Shown here one piece after another: positions 22,701-36,350 of a stretch of DNA of 64,000 nt (position 1 is its first letter; each line of letters begins with the position of its first letter). Under the pieces are notes generated by a model. That model was not told the DNA's origin. It made no database searches and saw only the letters and a list, made by a program, of their open reading frames with translations. Origin of the DNA: Pegea sp. RAD2-039 (lineage: Eukaryota > Chordata > Thaliacea > Salpida > Salpidae); NCBI GenBank assembly GCA_034620365.1, contig JAQGEQ010000081.1, forward strand, positions 62,001-126,000. Reading direction: 5' to 3'. The position numbers and the translations under genes were made by a program.

Positions 22701-24760
22701 TAAATCTTTTAATTTTGAAATCATGCAGTTTTTGAAAGATTTTATTATTCATAAATTCCTTATCTTTCTTACTACAGTCCTACTAATTTTGAGTTTTAGT
22801 TGCAATGTGAAATTTAAAAAAACTTTTCAATAAACTAAACTTGTTATTAAAGCAACTAATTTTGAAAAACTGTCTTGTTTGTTTTCTAATGCATTTTTTT
22901 TATAGAATTTAATCTCTTCAATTAATAACTTTCATTTTTAAGAAAAATAACTTTTCTAAGTAACAAATTATTTATGTTTAAAAGTATCTGTAGGCAAAAT
23001 GTCTTTTAAAAATGCTTAAAATTTTAAATAATTTCGAAATTAAAGGGAAATAAAAAACTTGAAAAACAATAAAATATATAAATAAATTCTATCTGCATTT
23101 TATTTTCCAAGTTGATTTGTTAATAGTAAATAGAGATTAAGATCTACAAACAATTAATTTATTAGCGTTTGTTTTAGATTATAGGTAGCTTATTTAATAA
23201 TGTGAAGCACACAAATTCGTAATTTTTTTATTTTACTTTTTTTTAAATAAAAAAAAAAAATAAGTTTAATATAGATACATAATCTTCTTCATGAGATTTA
23301 ACATAAAATTTTAATTAATTTTAAGTCAGTAAGTTTAACTGTTTTGAAATTTGAAATATTAGTAAATAAATCATTAGAAACCATTTCAAATGAAATTGTC
23401 TTTTTTTATATTTACGTAATCTAATTTTTACAGACTTTTGTTAATTCATTTTACTTATAATGAATTATATAACAACTAAAATTTATATAAATAAGGATGA
23501 ATTTACTCTCTAAAAATCCTTCAAAATTATTATTTGTATTTTAATTTTATAATAAATTTTTCTATGAAATATTCTTAAAATAATCTAAACTTTATCAGTT
23601 TTATCCAAAAACTTTTTGAAATATATTTTGTAATCAAATATACTTTAAAGTAAATTGCAATTTCCATGAAAGAAAAATAATACTTTTTTCATTTAATTGA
23701 TAAAAACAAGAAGTTATTATTAGATTTATTTAATTTAGATGAAATGTAGAAAAAATTTAATACTTTATAGCTAATAAAAAGGTTTACATCTATCAATAAA
23801 GTATTTCTAAAAATTAAAATAAATTTTCGTAGTTTAAAATTATCTCTCTTTATTATATTTTGCTAACTGTGCTAAAACGGGAAGAAAAGCAAAATGATAA
23901 ATTCAAAATGAAGTTTAAATTTAAAAAGAAAAATTTGTATTTAAAATTTCTTAAGGAATTGATTTATAATTTTGGGAAATATATAATTGTAAATAAGAAA
24001 CGTTTTCCTTATGGATAAAATACAACAAAGACGTCATTATCCAGTTTTCTACTGATTTTTAATATATCATTAGATTTAACTCTTTCATGGTAGTTTTTAA
24101 ATGTTTTCGATAGAAGGTAGCGTTACTGGTTTTTATTTTTAATATGAACAATTTGCTTCGATAAAATATAGAAATCTACCATTGTTTTACAAAAGTAAAC
24201 AACTGTTAATTGAAAAACTTAAAACTTAAAAACTTAAAAAAACTGTTCTTAAAATACAACCACAAATTTAATTTCAAAAAAATTATTAAACATTTTAGAA
24301 TTATGAAATATTTTGAGCATAGTAAAAGGTTTCAAACAAAGCAATGAATATGTTGAAAACTTTATTCATATTGTCTACATTAAAAAACTTTATTCTGCAA
24401 CATAAATACTACAAGACGTTATTATTCATTTGTACACAATATTTATCTTTTATATGCGTTTAGCATTTCATTGCACATACAGTTTTTCGTAGCAGTTTAG
24501 AGTTATCCCACATTTATGAGCCAAAACTAGTTTTATTACTCTATAAAAAAGCGTTTTTTCTTTAAAAAATTTAAATACATAAAAAAAATTACCAATAATC
24601 TGTAGAAAGTTTTGTTTTTACTTTAACTGAATTTATCAGTCTCCAAATCTAAAACTGGTTTAGGGAATCATTGTTTAATCCATTTTACTTGCTGTTAAAA
24701 ACCTACAAACATTATAAATAGGCGTGTTTTAGTTTCAAATTTGATTCATGGTTCAAATAT
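16785..24760 (+). repeat. composite repeat block A2
   Basis: This is a second copy of A1 in the same order: end of a C unit, D core (17,379), X (18,000-19,640), B core (19,949), Y (20,785), C core (21,240), D core (22,001), X (22,610-24,240) and Y (24,625). Positions run about 13.86-13.97 kb downstream of their A1 partners. Roughly 100 bp after the Y module at 20,918 is missing relative to 6,953-7,060. The Y copy at 24,625 continues without the minisatellite found in A1, so it shows the uninterrupted arrangement. No gene was seen. Confidence 0.82.
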
Positions 24761-24769
24761 GGTTCAAAA

Positions 24770-26025
24770 TACAAATTGCAAACTCTAAATTGACCTACAC
24801 ATTTTTATTTTATTTTATAAATTAAAAACCGGGAAGAAATTATCATAATTAGACTATTTCTGATTAGATATAACTACATTAATGCTTTAAAGTTTAACAA
24901 CTATCCCAAATTTATTAGTTAAAAGTGTTTTTGTTACTTTGAAAAGTGATGTTTGTTTTTTTAAAAATTTCATTTAAAATGTTTTTAATCTATATTATAT
25001 AATAATCCGTAGTTGAGCTCAACAAAATACCATCTGCTACAAATTCTTTCAAATTTTTCTTCCCAAAATATTGTAAGAGATATCTGAAAAAAATATAGAA
25101 TGATTAGAAGATAGAAAAAACGAATTATTTAATGGTATTGTTTACTCAATTTGATATTAAACATATGGATTATAATTTATTAATAAATATTACTTTAAAA
25201 TTTATTTGTTTTATAAGACAACTTCTTGTTATAAGACATTTTTTATTTATACCTAAAGGTTAGAAAAATTACAACGTTTTGGTAGTATAAGAAAAACTTA
25301 CCAAGGAGATGTATTAAAGTTTTTTTGTTGATTTTGAAAACATAGTTGTTAGAGGTTTTAAATAGAGATTACCTTTTTGTATATTTTATTTGCAGTGAAA
25401 TTACCTTAGTTTGATAATTAAAAAATATACTTTTGTTCAAAAAAGTTGACAAGTATCAATCAATAACAAACATTTATAAATTCTTTTTAATTTAAAAGTT
25501 TTAAACAGCAGCCGTCTTATAACACAGTATCAATACTTTATTTTGCTATTATTGACCATTAAAATATAAGTTGTATCTGATTGTGTTTAGCAACTTTTTA
25601 GAATTAAACTTAATGGTTAGTTTTCTACAAAGATAATCATAACACAAAAAAAATTAAATGAATATAATTTGGTCAACAACTTTCCTATTCAACTTGTCTT
25701 CAATTTCCAGATTAAATTTTTTACTAGCGAAAATCAAATACATTTTTAACATAAAGCGCATTTGCTAAGTTATCAAGAAAAGCCAACTATAAGAAAAATT
25801 ACAAAGCTTCTAAAAATTTATTTTTGGGTTTCATAAACACAAACTTTTTCTAACAGATAAAAATATTTAGTTGAAAATCAAAAAATATAATTGTTGTCTG
25901 TTTTTTCTTAGATAACTTCTTGAATGTTTCCTATTCATTTCTTTATTTTGGATAGTTTCTGGTCTTGTAATAAATGTTATTTACAAAGTATACAATCTAA
26001 ATCAAACAATCATCTGTATAGTTTG
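24770..26025 (+). repeat. W repeat and preceding AT-rich segment
   Basis: 24,770-25,110 resembles 53,270-53,640. From about 25,340 the sequence follows the W repeat (compare 28,890 and 39,470), including 'aaaacagcagccgtcttat' and 'cttaatggttagttttcta'. No coding frame was seen. Confidence 0.65.
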
Positions 26026-28194
26026 TGGTTGTCAACAAAAATAAGTTTTAAATTATATATGGAAATTTTCTAAGGACATTACATGTAATATAATTTCAAA
26101 ATAATACTTTCTAAAATTAAATTAAACAATTTTATAAAGTTTATCTTTTAAAACACAACACCTTTACGATTTTAGTTTGACACTAATATAGCTAGAAAGC
26201 AAATTACAAACTATATGATGAAACTGAAAATTACCGTTTTTTCAAAAAATGAAATAAAAGGTGAATATACTAAAGCTAATTTAACTTTAACAAAAAATAA
26301 CAATATTAAAACTAACAGAAAAATTTACAACTATCACAAGTAATAAGAGTAAAAATTGGTTCTCTTAGTTTGTCTATTCTTTAAATAATGTTATTTGAAA
26401 GTATTATTATCTTTAACAAACAACAATCAGTAGATTAACATAACTGAAATTTCTCTGCTACAATTTCTTTTAAATGTTTATTTAGAAAATTTTCTAACAG
26501 AAGAAAGTAGAATAATAAGTAAATGGTGTAGCACTTCAGAACGACAACAGCAAATATATTTAAATTAGTCATAATTATCTAAACTGAGATAGAAATTTCA
26601 TTTCAGTAAAAAATCTTTTCTAATGCTTCACTAGCATCAATGTTATTTACCGTAAAATCACCCGTAAGAAGAAGCGGGCTCCAAAAATAGAAACTGTGTT
26701 GTAAATTGTATTTTAGCAGAATGGGTCAAATCTCAAAGCTTAGATATAAAGTGGTCTCAATCTTATGTTTCTAATGCTCAAAAAAATAACTTTAAAATTT
26801 TATTAAGTAAATTTTAAATGACAAAAAGAAAACTCTTTAAAAAATTTTCAATTATGACCGTGATATTAACATTTTTTATATATTTCTATGTATTTGATGT
26901 TTATATTGTTTAAATAGTATAATTTGCAAACTTTATTTACTAAATTAATATTCTAATAATTTTACAGTTTTAGTAAAGTATGTTGAAAATATTTTCAAAT
27001 TCTTGCAGTTCGGAAAAAATATTCAACAAAAAAAATTTAGAATTAAATAAAAATAATATAATATTTTAATAATATAAATCCTTAACAACTTCAAGTGTTT
27101 TGTAGCTTGATATGTTTGCTTATGTTTCTACTTTTATTAGAAAAACAACTTATTTAATTTATAAGTTGAAACTTGTTCAACCTCAAAATAATAATTAACG
27201 AAAATGTTAATAATAACACCCGAATATCAGGTAAAATTTCGTTATACTCATGTTATATATTATTGCATTTTATTCTAAGGCTTGTGAGTTAAAATTTTAA
27301 AATGTTTACTTACTGCAAAATTTGGTAAATCTTTCAATTTTGAAATTATGCAATTTTTGCAAGATATTATTATTCATAAATTCCTTATCTTTCTTACTAC
27401 AGTCCTACTAATTTTATGTTTTAGTTGCATTGTGAAAGTTGAAAAAACTTTTCTATAAACTAAACTTGTTATCAAAGCAACAAATTTTGAAGAATTCTCT
27501 TGCTTGTTTTCTATTGCAATTATTTTATAGAATTTAATCTCGTCATTTAATAACCTTCATTTTTAAGAAAAACAACTTTTCTAAGAAACAAATTATATAT
27601 GTTTAAAAGTATCTTAAGCAAAAATGTCCTTGAAAAATGCTTAAAAATTTAAATGAAATTAAAATTTAAGGGAAACAAAAACCGTGAAAAACAATAAAAT
27701 ATATAAATAAACTCTATCTGCATTTTCGTTACTAAATCGATTTGTTAATAGTAAACAAAGATTAAGATCTACAAAAAATTAATCTATTAGCATTTGTTTT
27801 AGATTATAGGTAGCTTATTTAATATTGTGAATCACACAATTTCGTAATTTTTCGATTTTACTTTGTTTTAAATAAAAAAAAAAAAATAAGTTTAATATAA
27901 ATACATAATCTATTTCATGATATTTAACATAAAATTAAAATTAATTTTAAGTTATTAAGTTTAATTGTATTAAAATTTGAAATATTAGTAAATAAATCAT
28001 TAGAAACCAATTCAAACGAAATTGTTTTTTTTATATTTACGTAATCTATTTCTTACAAACTTTGGTTAATTTATTTTTAGTTATAAAGAATTATATAACA
28101 ACTAAAATTTATATAAATAAGAATGAATTTACTCCCTAAAAACCCTTCAGATTTATTATTTGTATTTTGATTTTATAATAAATTTTTCGATGAT
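26026..28194 (+). repeat. composite unit, D core plus X
   Basis: A C-unit tail, D core (26,622-26,683) and X unit (27,230-28,190) are recognisable. X breaks off at 'aatttttcgatgatg' where a V/W segment takes over. Confidence 0.75.
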
Positions 28195-29760
28195 GATTTA
28201 TAGATAATGATTTATCCATCATATATTTTAATAATAGATTTATCTTAATTACAAATTGAAACAGAGAAAAGTAAATTTTATAAGAACAAAAGAAAAAATA
28301 AGTATTATACAAATGACAAAATTATTTTTCTTGATTTGTTTTGAAATATTTTCATTAAAAGTGCTTTGCATAGTTTTTATTTTATGAGATGTTCTCCAAA
28401 GTTTTAATAATATTCTCGTCAACGCTTTTATTTCAAAATTCTGGTTTTTGCAAAAGCATGAATTAAATTTTTTAGCAAATAATAAAAGTTTACGATCATA
28501 TATTTTTCAACAATGTTTATTTGAGATATCTTCATTCAACTAAATTATTTTGGCAAAATAAGGAAATGCTGGAACAAATTTTAATACTTAGAAAAAGTTG
28601 TTCGTAATATAGAAAAGTAAATTTAATTTATAATAAATGGTTAAGCATTGTAGAACAAATTTGAGAAAAGTTTCTGTAATTTCCCTATAATCATTTAGTT
28701 ATATAGTTAGCGTTTTTTTGCAAACAGTACTTTTTTTTCAATCAATTTTTCAAACAATTAACATGTTAAAAACTTATTTTTTATTGTTTATAGTAAAAAA
28801 CTTTATTCCTCAGCAGAAATTTAACCAAAACGCCTTTATTTAGTTTTTCTCCAGGATTTAATGATTTTATTAAAGATGAATTCTTTTATCGTAGTTGTCA
28901 TAGGTTTTAAATAGAGATTAGCATTTTTTATTTGCAGTGAAATTACCTTAGTTTGATAATTAAAAAAAATATACTTTTGTTCAAAAAAATTGACATGTAT
29001 TAATCAATAACAAACATTTATAAAGACTTTTTAACGTAAAATTTTAAAACAGCAGCCGTTTTATAACATAGTATCAATTCCTATTTTTTGCTTTTATTGA
29101 CAATGAAAATATAAGCTCTATCTGATTGAGCTTAGCAACTTTTTAGAATAAAACTTAATGGTTAGTTTTCTACACAGATAATCATAGCACAGAAAAAATT
29201 TAATGAATATAATTTGGTCAACAAATTTCTTATTCAACTTGTCTTCAAATTCTAGAATACATTTTTTACTAGCCAAAATCAAATAATTTTTTAACATATA
29301 GCGCATTTGCTAAACTTTCAACAAAAGTCAACTTTCAAAGTAAATTACAAGGCTTCTAAAAATTTATTTTCGGGTTAAATAAACAAAAACTTTTTCTAAC
29401 AGGAAAAATATTTAGTTGAAATTCGAAAAATAAAATTGTTGTCGGTTTTGGCTTATATAATTTCTTGAATGAGAAAATGATCTGTGTCTATCATAGAAAC
29501 TGATCTAAACATTAAAACTTTTACTTCCAATTCATTTCTTTATATTGGTTAGTTTAAGTTTTTGTATTAAATGTTATTTTAAAAACTTATTATCTATATC
29601 AAACAATCATCTGTATAGATTGTGGTTGTCAACAAAAATAACTTTTAAATTATAAATGGAAATTTTCTAAGGACAATGCATTTAATTTAATTTCAAAATT
29701 ACATTTTCTAAATTTAAATAAAAACATTGTATAAACTTTCTATTTTAAAACACAATAGCT
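28195..29760 (+). repeat. V-W repeat pair interrupting an X unit
   Basis: The segment is co-linear with 38,790-40,190. It contains V ('caatgtttatttgagatatcttcattcaact') followed by W. The open frame at 29,118-29,306 (minus) lies within W and is not maintained in the other copies as far as I can see. Confidence 0.7.
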
Positions 29761-32700
29761 TTACTTTCAATCATTGTCTCATGTCTCAATAGTTTGAGGT
29801 TCTCAACAAAAATAATTTTTAAATTATATAAGTAATTTTTCTAAGGACAATATATATATTATAATTTCAAAATTATACTTTCTAAATCTAAATTATGAAA
29901 TTTTATGAACTTTATTCTTTAAAACACAATACTTTTACGATTTTAGTTTGTCTTTAATATAACAAGAAAGCAAATTATAAAGTATATGAAGAAACTTACA
30001 TTTACCATTTTTTCAATAAATGAAAAAATAAGGTGAATAAACTGAAGTTAATTTAAATTTAACAAAAAATAACTCCATTAAAAATAATATAAAAATTTAC
30101 AACTATCCCAATTATAAGGAGTACAAATTAGTTTTCTTAGTTGGACTATTTTTTAAATAATATTATTTGAAAGTATTATTATCTTTAACAAACAGCAATC
30201 AGTAGATTAACAAAACTGAGATTTCTCTGCTACAATTTCTTTTAAATGTTTCTTACGAAAATTTTCAAACAGAACAAACTATGTAAAATTAAGATAGAAA
30301 TTTCATTTCAATAAAATATATTATACAATGCTTCACTAGCATTAACGTTTTTCACCGTAAAATCACCCGTAAGAGGAAACGGGTTTCAAAATAGTAACTT
30401 ATTAGCTTCTTTTATTGTGCAGATTGCGTCAAATCTCAAAGCTAACTTATAAAGTGGTCTCAATCTTATGTTTGTGGTGCTCAAAAAAATAGCTTAAAAA
30501 TTTTAATGAGTAATTTTTAAAGGAAAATAAGAAAACTTCTCAAAGCATTTTCAATAATGACACTGATAATAACATTTTTTATATATTTCTATGTATTTGA
30601 TGTTTATATTGTTAAAATTGTATAATTTGTTAACTTTATTTAGTAAATTAATATTCTAATAAGTTTACAGTTTCAGTAAATTATGTTGAAAGTATTTTCC
30701 GTTTCTCGCAGTTCAGAAAAAATATTCAGCAAAAAATTTTAGAAAAAAATAAAAAGAATACAATATTTTAATATTATAGATCCTTAACAACTTCAAGTGT
30801 TTTATAGCTTGATATGTTCGCTTATAAATGTACTTTCATTAGAAAAATAATTAATTTAATTTATAAGTTGAAACTTGTTCAACCTCAAAATAATAGCTTA
30901 AAATTATCCTTCCTTAATATATTTTGCTAACTGTGCTAAAACAGGGAAAAAAAGCAAAATGATAAATCCAAAATAAAATTTAAATTTTAAAAATTGGGTT
31001 TAAACGTTTTTAAGGAAATGATGAATTAAAATTGTGAAATTTAAAATTTGATTAAAAAACGTTTCTACTTATGCATAAATTACAACAAGGACTTCATTTT
31101 GCTGTTTTTTACTGATTTCGAAAATATTATTAGATTTAACTCTTTCATAGTAGTTTTCAAAGATTTTCGACAGAATGCAGCGTTTCTGCTTTTTATTTTT
31201 AATATGAACAATTTGCTTTGATAAATTATAGAAATCTACTTTTGTTTTACAAAAGTAAACAACTATTAATTGAAAACAAGATTAAAAATTTTTTTTTATA
31301 ATCATTGAGCAATATCTCATAAAACTGTTAAAATTTTGTTTAATAAATAAATAACAGTATGGTAACTTCTAGTTTTTCTTAGATGTAAATAAAAAGCTAA
31401 ATTTGAAAAATAAATTAATTTCCAAATGACTACTTGTGAAATTACTGTGAAGTTGGCTTTGTTTCAGCAGTTCTGCTTGACTAACTTTTTACAAAATTTT
31501 TCAGTCATAACTGTAAACTGTTCAGCTTCAGTAAGAAAGCAAAGAAATATAAACTAATAAGTGAAAGATGAAACTAAGTTGCAGCACTTCAAGAAATCAA
31601 CAGCAAATTATTTAAATAAGTGATAATCGTTTAAACCGAGATAGAAATTTAATTTCAATAAAAAATCTTTTAAAATGCTTCACTAGCATTATGATTATTT
31701 ACCATAAAATCACCCGTAACATTTAACAGGTTCAAAAAACAACGACCTTCTTGAGGTTGATATGCAGATTGCATTAAATCTCAAACCTTATCTATGAAGT
31801 GGTTTCAATCCCAAGTTTGTGATGCTGAACAACAATAATTTGAAAATTTTATTAACTAAATTTTAACGGATAATACGTGTAATTTAAAAAAAGAATTATA
31901 TTTTCTAAAAATCAATCAAAGTATCTTCTAGTTTTCTCACTCAAAAACACATAAACCCTTATAAAATGTATCTTGTGCGTAATTATACTAAGATGCAAAT
32001 TGTAAACTCTATGTAGAATCTCATATCAATACATTTGATTGATAAGTTTAAAAAAAAAAATATTTCAGATCTATGTTTTTTTGATAAGATATAATTACAT
32101 TAAAGCTTTGAAAAAAAAATTAAAGAAAAAATTGACTTAATAGAAATAACTCCTATAAGCAACAGAGAAAATTACGAGCACGAAAAAATCCTGTCTTTAA
32201 GTATGATGTATGTTGAAAACATAAATGAAAACAACTGCCAAAAAAAGACAATTCAAAAAGACAAGCGCTAGACAACAACAATATTTATGTTTAAAAGTAA
32301 TTTTATCAAAAATGTCATATACATTTACATACAATTTTAAATAAATTTGAATTTTAAAGAAAATAAAATACTTGATAAACAATAAAATAAAAAACAAATA
32401 ATAACTACAGTCTCTACTTCTTCCCTCAAATATTTTACGAACCAAATTATTATCAAATTTATTTTTTTTATTATTAGACTTTGTATAAATTTATTATTTT
32501 TATAGACAACTGAATATATCAGTCTCAAAATTTTAAACGGAAGATGGGAAGCTTAAATCATCCTGTCAACTGGTAGAGCTAACCTTATAAATAAGGCTGT
32601 TTTAGTCTCAAATTTGTGGGTTGAAACAGAAAAAAATAAAAGTCATGAAAATAAAGATTTAAAATTTTTTTTTTCATTTGTTTGTATTATTATTTAATAT

Positions 32701-33640
32701 TAAATTAAAGTTTTTGATTTATATTTAAAAATTAAAAAAAAACATCTTTAGTAAATTTTTTTATGTAAAAAAATATTTGTTTGAAATACTAAAGTTAGAA
32801 AAGAATGTATTGGTCAAACAGAAGTAAATGTAATGAAAAACTCCTTGTCTTATTAGAGTGGAAATTAGATGTTATGTAGTAACCTAAATTTTAACGAGTT
32901 AATTTATTGGGTACAGCCCATTTTAAATCGCAAGGGATGCAGCTTGTAAAGCACTTCATTGTTTAAATAACAATATAATGAAATTGCGTAAAAGTTTAAA
33001 AATTTTTCTTAAGTAAAATTAATTTGTTAAAATTATCTATTAAATACTCTTCATAAAAAATCTTAACTTTGCCTCACTAGCATTAGCGATATTTACCATA
33101 AAGTCACCCGTAAAAGTTGACAGATTCCAAAATGACATAAATATAAGCAACAAGAACGTTCGTTGAATGCCTTGATGTTAAAAACTTTTAAGTCAAGTAG
33201 CCTCAATCTTTGTCTCATGTCTCAATAGTTTGTGGTTCTCAAGAAAAATAATTTTTAAATTTTATAACTAATTTTTCTAAGGACAATATATATAATATAA
33301 TTTCAAAATTATACTTTCTAAAATCAAATCATGAGATTTTATGAATTTTATCTTTTAAAATACAATAATTTTACGATTTTAGTTTTTCTCTAATATAACT
33401 AGAAAGCAAGATACAAACTATATGAAGAAACTGACATTTACCGTTTTTTTAATAGATGAAAAAAATATGCTGAATCTACTGAAGTTAAATTAACTTTAAC
33501 AAAAAATAACAACATTAAAAACAACATAAAAATTTACAACTTTCCCAAGTATTAGGAGTGAACATTATTTTTCTTAGTTTGAATTTTCTTTAAATAATGT
33601 TATTTGAAAGTAATATTATCTGTATCAAACAACAATCATT
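29761..33640 (+). repeat. composite block A3, internally deleted
   Basis: The order is C tail, D core (30,328), a direct jump near 30,890 into the last part of X (about 1.4 kb of X is missing), B core (31,675), Y (32,517) and C core (33,069). Minus-strand frames at 32,197-32,445 and 32,337-32,528 mirror the one at 6,444-6,839 because the DNA is repeated. No gene was seen. Confidence 0.75.
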
Positions 33641-35370
33641 AAATTGTTTTTTATTTAACAAAACATAGCAGCAAATATATGTATATGTATTTAACAATGT
33701 TAACAATATGTTAACAGTAAAACAAACAAGTTGTCATTTTAGATTAATATTTTTTGTTAAAAATCTTAATCTTATAGTAATTTTGGTTTCAAAAACTTTT
33801 GTCAAATTATTTGTAAACTTGAACAGCTGCTAGTTGTCGCGGTTGACCTTAAGCTAAATTATCTATCCTTCATTTGACTTCTTATACTGAGGGGTCAATT
33901 CAAAACAAGAAGATTTTCCTAAAGGCAACTCTATATTAAACTATGGAACATATAATTTAGACAATTGATTTTAGATTATTTAACTGACTACTTTTTGTAC
34001 TGACAATCGTATTACTTACAAATAATTTAAATCTTATCAATGTATTACAATTCAATAATGTATTTCACAATTTTAATAAAGTCTTTAAAACAAATTGATA
34101 ATATTATTGTACTTGTCACGAAAAACTTCTGTCATTAATGATTTGCATCAAATTTTTTTTATTTAAACTAAGAAATAAATTACGAGAAAACTGTTACATT
34201 TAAGATCACTTTTTATCAATTACGCAAATCATTTCTCATTAAAGAAGCTATAAAAGATAGAATAGATAACAGTTATAAATGTCAATTTTCGATTAATTAT
34301 TTCTATTACTAAAACAAATTTTTGTGCAGAAATCAAATAATAACAATTTTATGAATTCTATAGTTTATCTTTAATTATACCTTTTCTCAAAAATTTAAAA
34401 ATTGATCTTGATAATAAAAACTTATTTGATTTTGCTAGTAATACTTATGATCCATATTTTTAAAAATAAGTTGAATTGAAAAATGTTTGAAATTACAATT
34501 ATATATTTATGGAAAAAATTTAAAATTATATTTTTTCGTTTATTTTAAGGCTTTTATTGTGTGGAAATCAAATCATAAAATGTTTATTAGAATATTTCGG
34601 TAAACATCAATTAAGATATTGTGTATCTTATTAGTAAACATGAAAAAGAAAAATTTAAAAAAAGATATTCCGCTTTTAGCGAAATAAACTTTCATTTTTA
34701 TTAACCCCACAAACATAAAACTGAAACAAGTTTATTTAAAATTTCAATTTCAAATCTAGGTTATTACGCTTGAATGAAAATTTCAACAGGAAACTGATAC
34801 AAAATTTTAAAACTGAAATTTTCTGTTGAAAAAAAAGTAAATTATTTGGCTACCCTCAGATTGCTTTGCTTGAGTGACTTCTACATATTTTAGCTATGAA
34901 TGTCAGGATTACTAAAATTAAAAGTTTCTTTTTTGACAAATGTAATTGTGCAGTTGTTTTTACTGTATTTCTAAAAAGCAATCTTAAGATTGAGGCCACT
35001 TTACATAGAAACTTTGAGATTCTACACAATCTGTGTTGAACCATCTTTTCCTATTGTTGTTATTTTTGAACCCGTTTATATTTACGGGTGATTACATGGT
35101 AAATAGTCATTATACTGTAAAGCAAGGAAAAAAGTTTTTTGATTGATCTTAAAATTGTAAAGTTAAAATTTTGTTTTATCTTTTTCTTCATTGCACCTTC
35201 CTTCGCATTTTTTATAATAAATTAATAAATAAACCTTGGCGCTTAGCAACAATAGAATTGAATTTAGAATATTTAATATATTCCTACTTTCTACTGACAA
35301 TCGTTTTACTAACATTTAATATAAATCTTATTAATGTATTTGAAATAATTATTCAATCAGACTAAATTTC
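33641..35370 (-). repeat. inverted repeat segment (B-like core to Z core)
   Basis: Read on the minus strand, this shows a B/D-like core (hairpin CCCGT/ACGGG, 35,068-35,125), a 'ctcaatctta' landmark, a 'cagtataagaagtcaaatgaaggatag' landmark shared with 63,090-63,120, and the Z core (33,821-33,848). All other copies in the window run on the plus strand, so this block was inverted. The 34,856-35,044 open frame is a by-product. Confidence 0.7.
35185..35233 (+). mobile_element. LINE 3' end remnant with TAAA-type tail
   Basis: A GCACCTTCCTTCGCATTT-like stretch followed by TAATAAATTAATAAATAAA closely resembles the LINE tail at about 55,355-55,403. It is 5'-truncated to a few dozen bases and lies at the edge of the inverted segment. 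Confidence 0.6.
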
Positions 35371-35389
35371 TTTAGAAGAATACAAACAT

Positions 35390-36350
35390 AAGATAGAAAC
35401 AAGAAGTTATTACTAAATTTAATAAGTTTAGATAAAATGTACTAAGACAATAATATTTAAAAGCTAGTAAAAAGGTTTGGAGTTATGAAAAAAGTTGTTC
35501 TAAAAATTAAAATGTTTGTATTTGTTTAAAATTATCTTTATTATTTTATTTTGCTAATTGTGCTAAAACGGGAAAACGAGCAAAATGATAAATCAGAATG
35601 GTAATTTATTTTCAAAATGAAAATTGTTTTTAAAATTTGTTAAGAAATTGATGAATTAAAGCTCTGAAAATTAAATTTTACCAAAACCAACATTCATTTA
35701 AAAATTTATGCTCTTAAAATCAACTGAATGTATCAGTTTCTAAATTTTTTTATCCTAAATCAACATATAACACTTTCTTTCAACTTGAAAAAATAATGTT
35801 ATAAGTAAGCCTGCTTTAGTCTTATATTTGTGGGTTAAAACAGAAAAAAGTAAAGTTACGATAAATCCAAAATATTCTTTATTTTTAGTAAGATAATTAT
35901 CTTGAAATTTATTACGAAACTGATGATATCAAAATGTGAAATTCATAATTATAATTAAAAAACTCATATGTTATGTAGTATAAAATACAATTCATTAGCA
36001 TTAGCGATATTTACCATAAAGTCACCTGTAAAAGTTGACAAATTCCAAAATAACATGAATAAAAGCAACAAGAACGTTCGTTGAATGCGTTGATGTTAAA
36101 ATCTTCTGAGTCAAATAGTCTCAATCTTTGTCTCATGTCTCAATAGTTTGTGGTTCTCAACAAAAAGAATTTTTAAATTTTATAGGGAATTTTTCTAAAG
36201 ACAATACAAGTAATATAATATTACAAATTACACTTTGTAAAATTAAAATAAAAAATTTATAGACTTTCTATTCTAAAACAAAATACCTTTACGATTTTAG
36301 TTTGTCTCTAATGTAACAAGAAAGCAAATTACAAACTATACGAAGAAACT
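35390..36350 (+). repeat. shuffled X end, Y module and C core
   Basis: About 35,397-35,700 is the last part of an X unit, Y lies at 35,721-35,855 and a C core at 35,991-36,045, followed by C-unit sequence to about 36,350. The piece is shorter and more diverged than A1-A3. Confidence 0.65.

Noticed and set aside
24740-24770. GGTTCAAAT motif as a tRNA T arm
   Set aside because: No A box, anticodon arm or pairing partner lies nearby.
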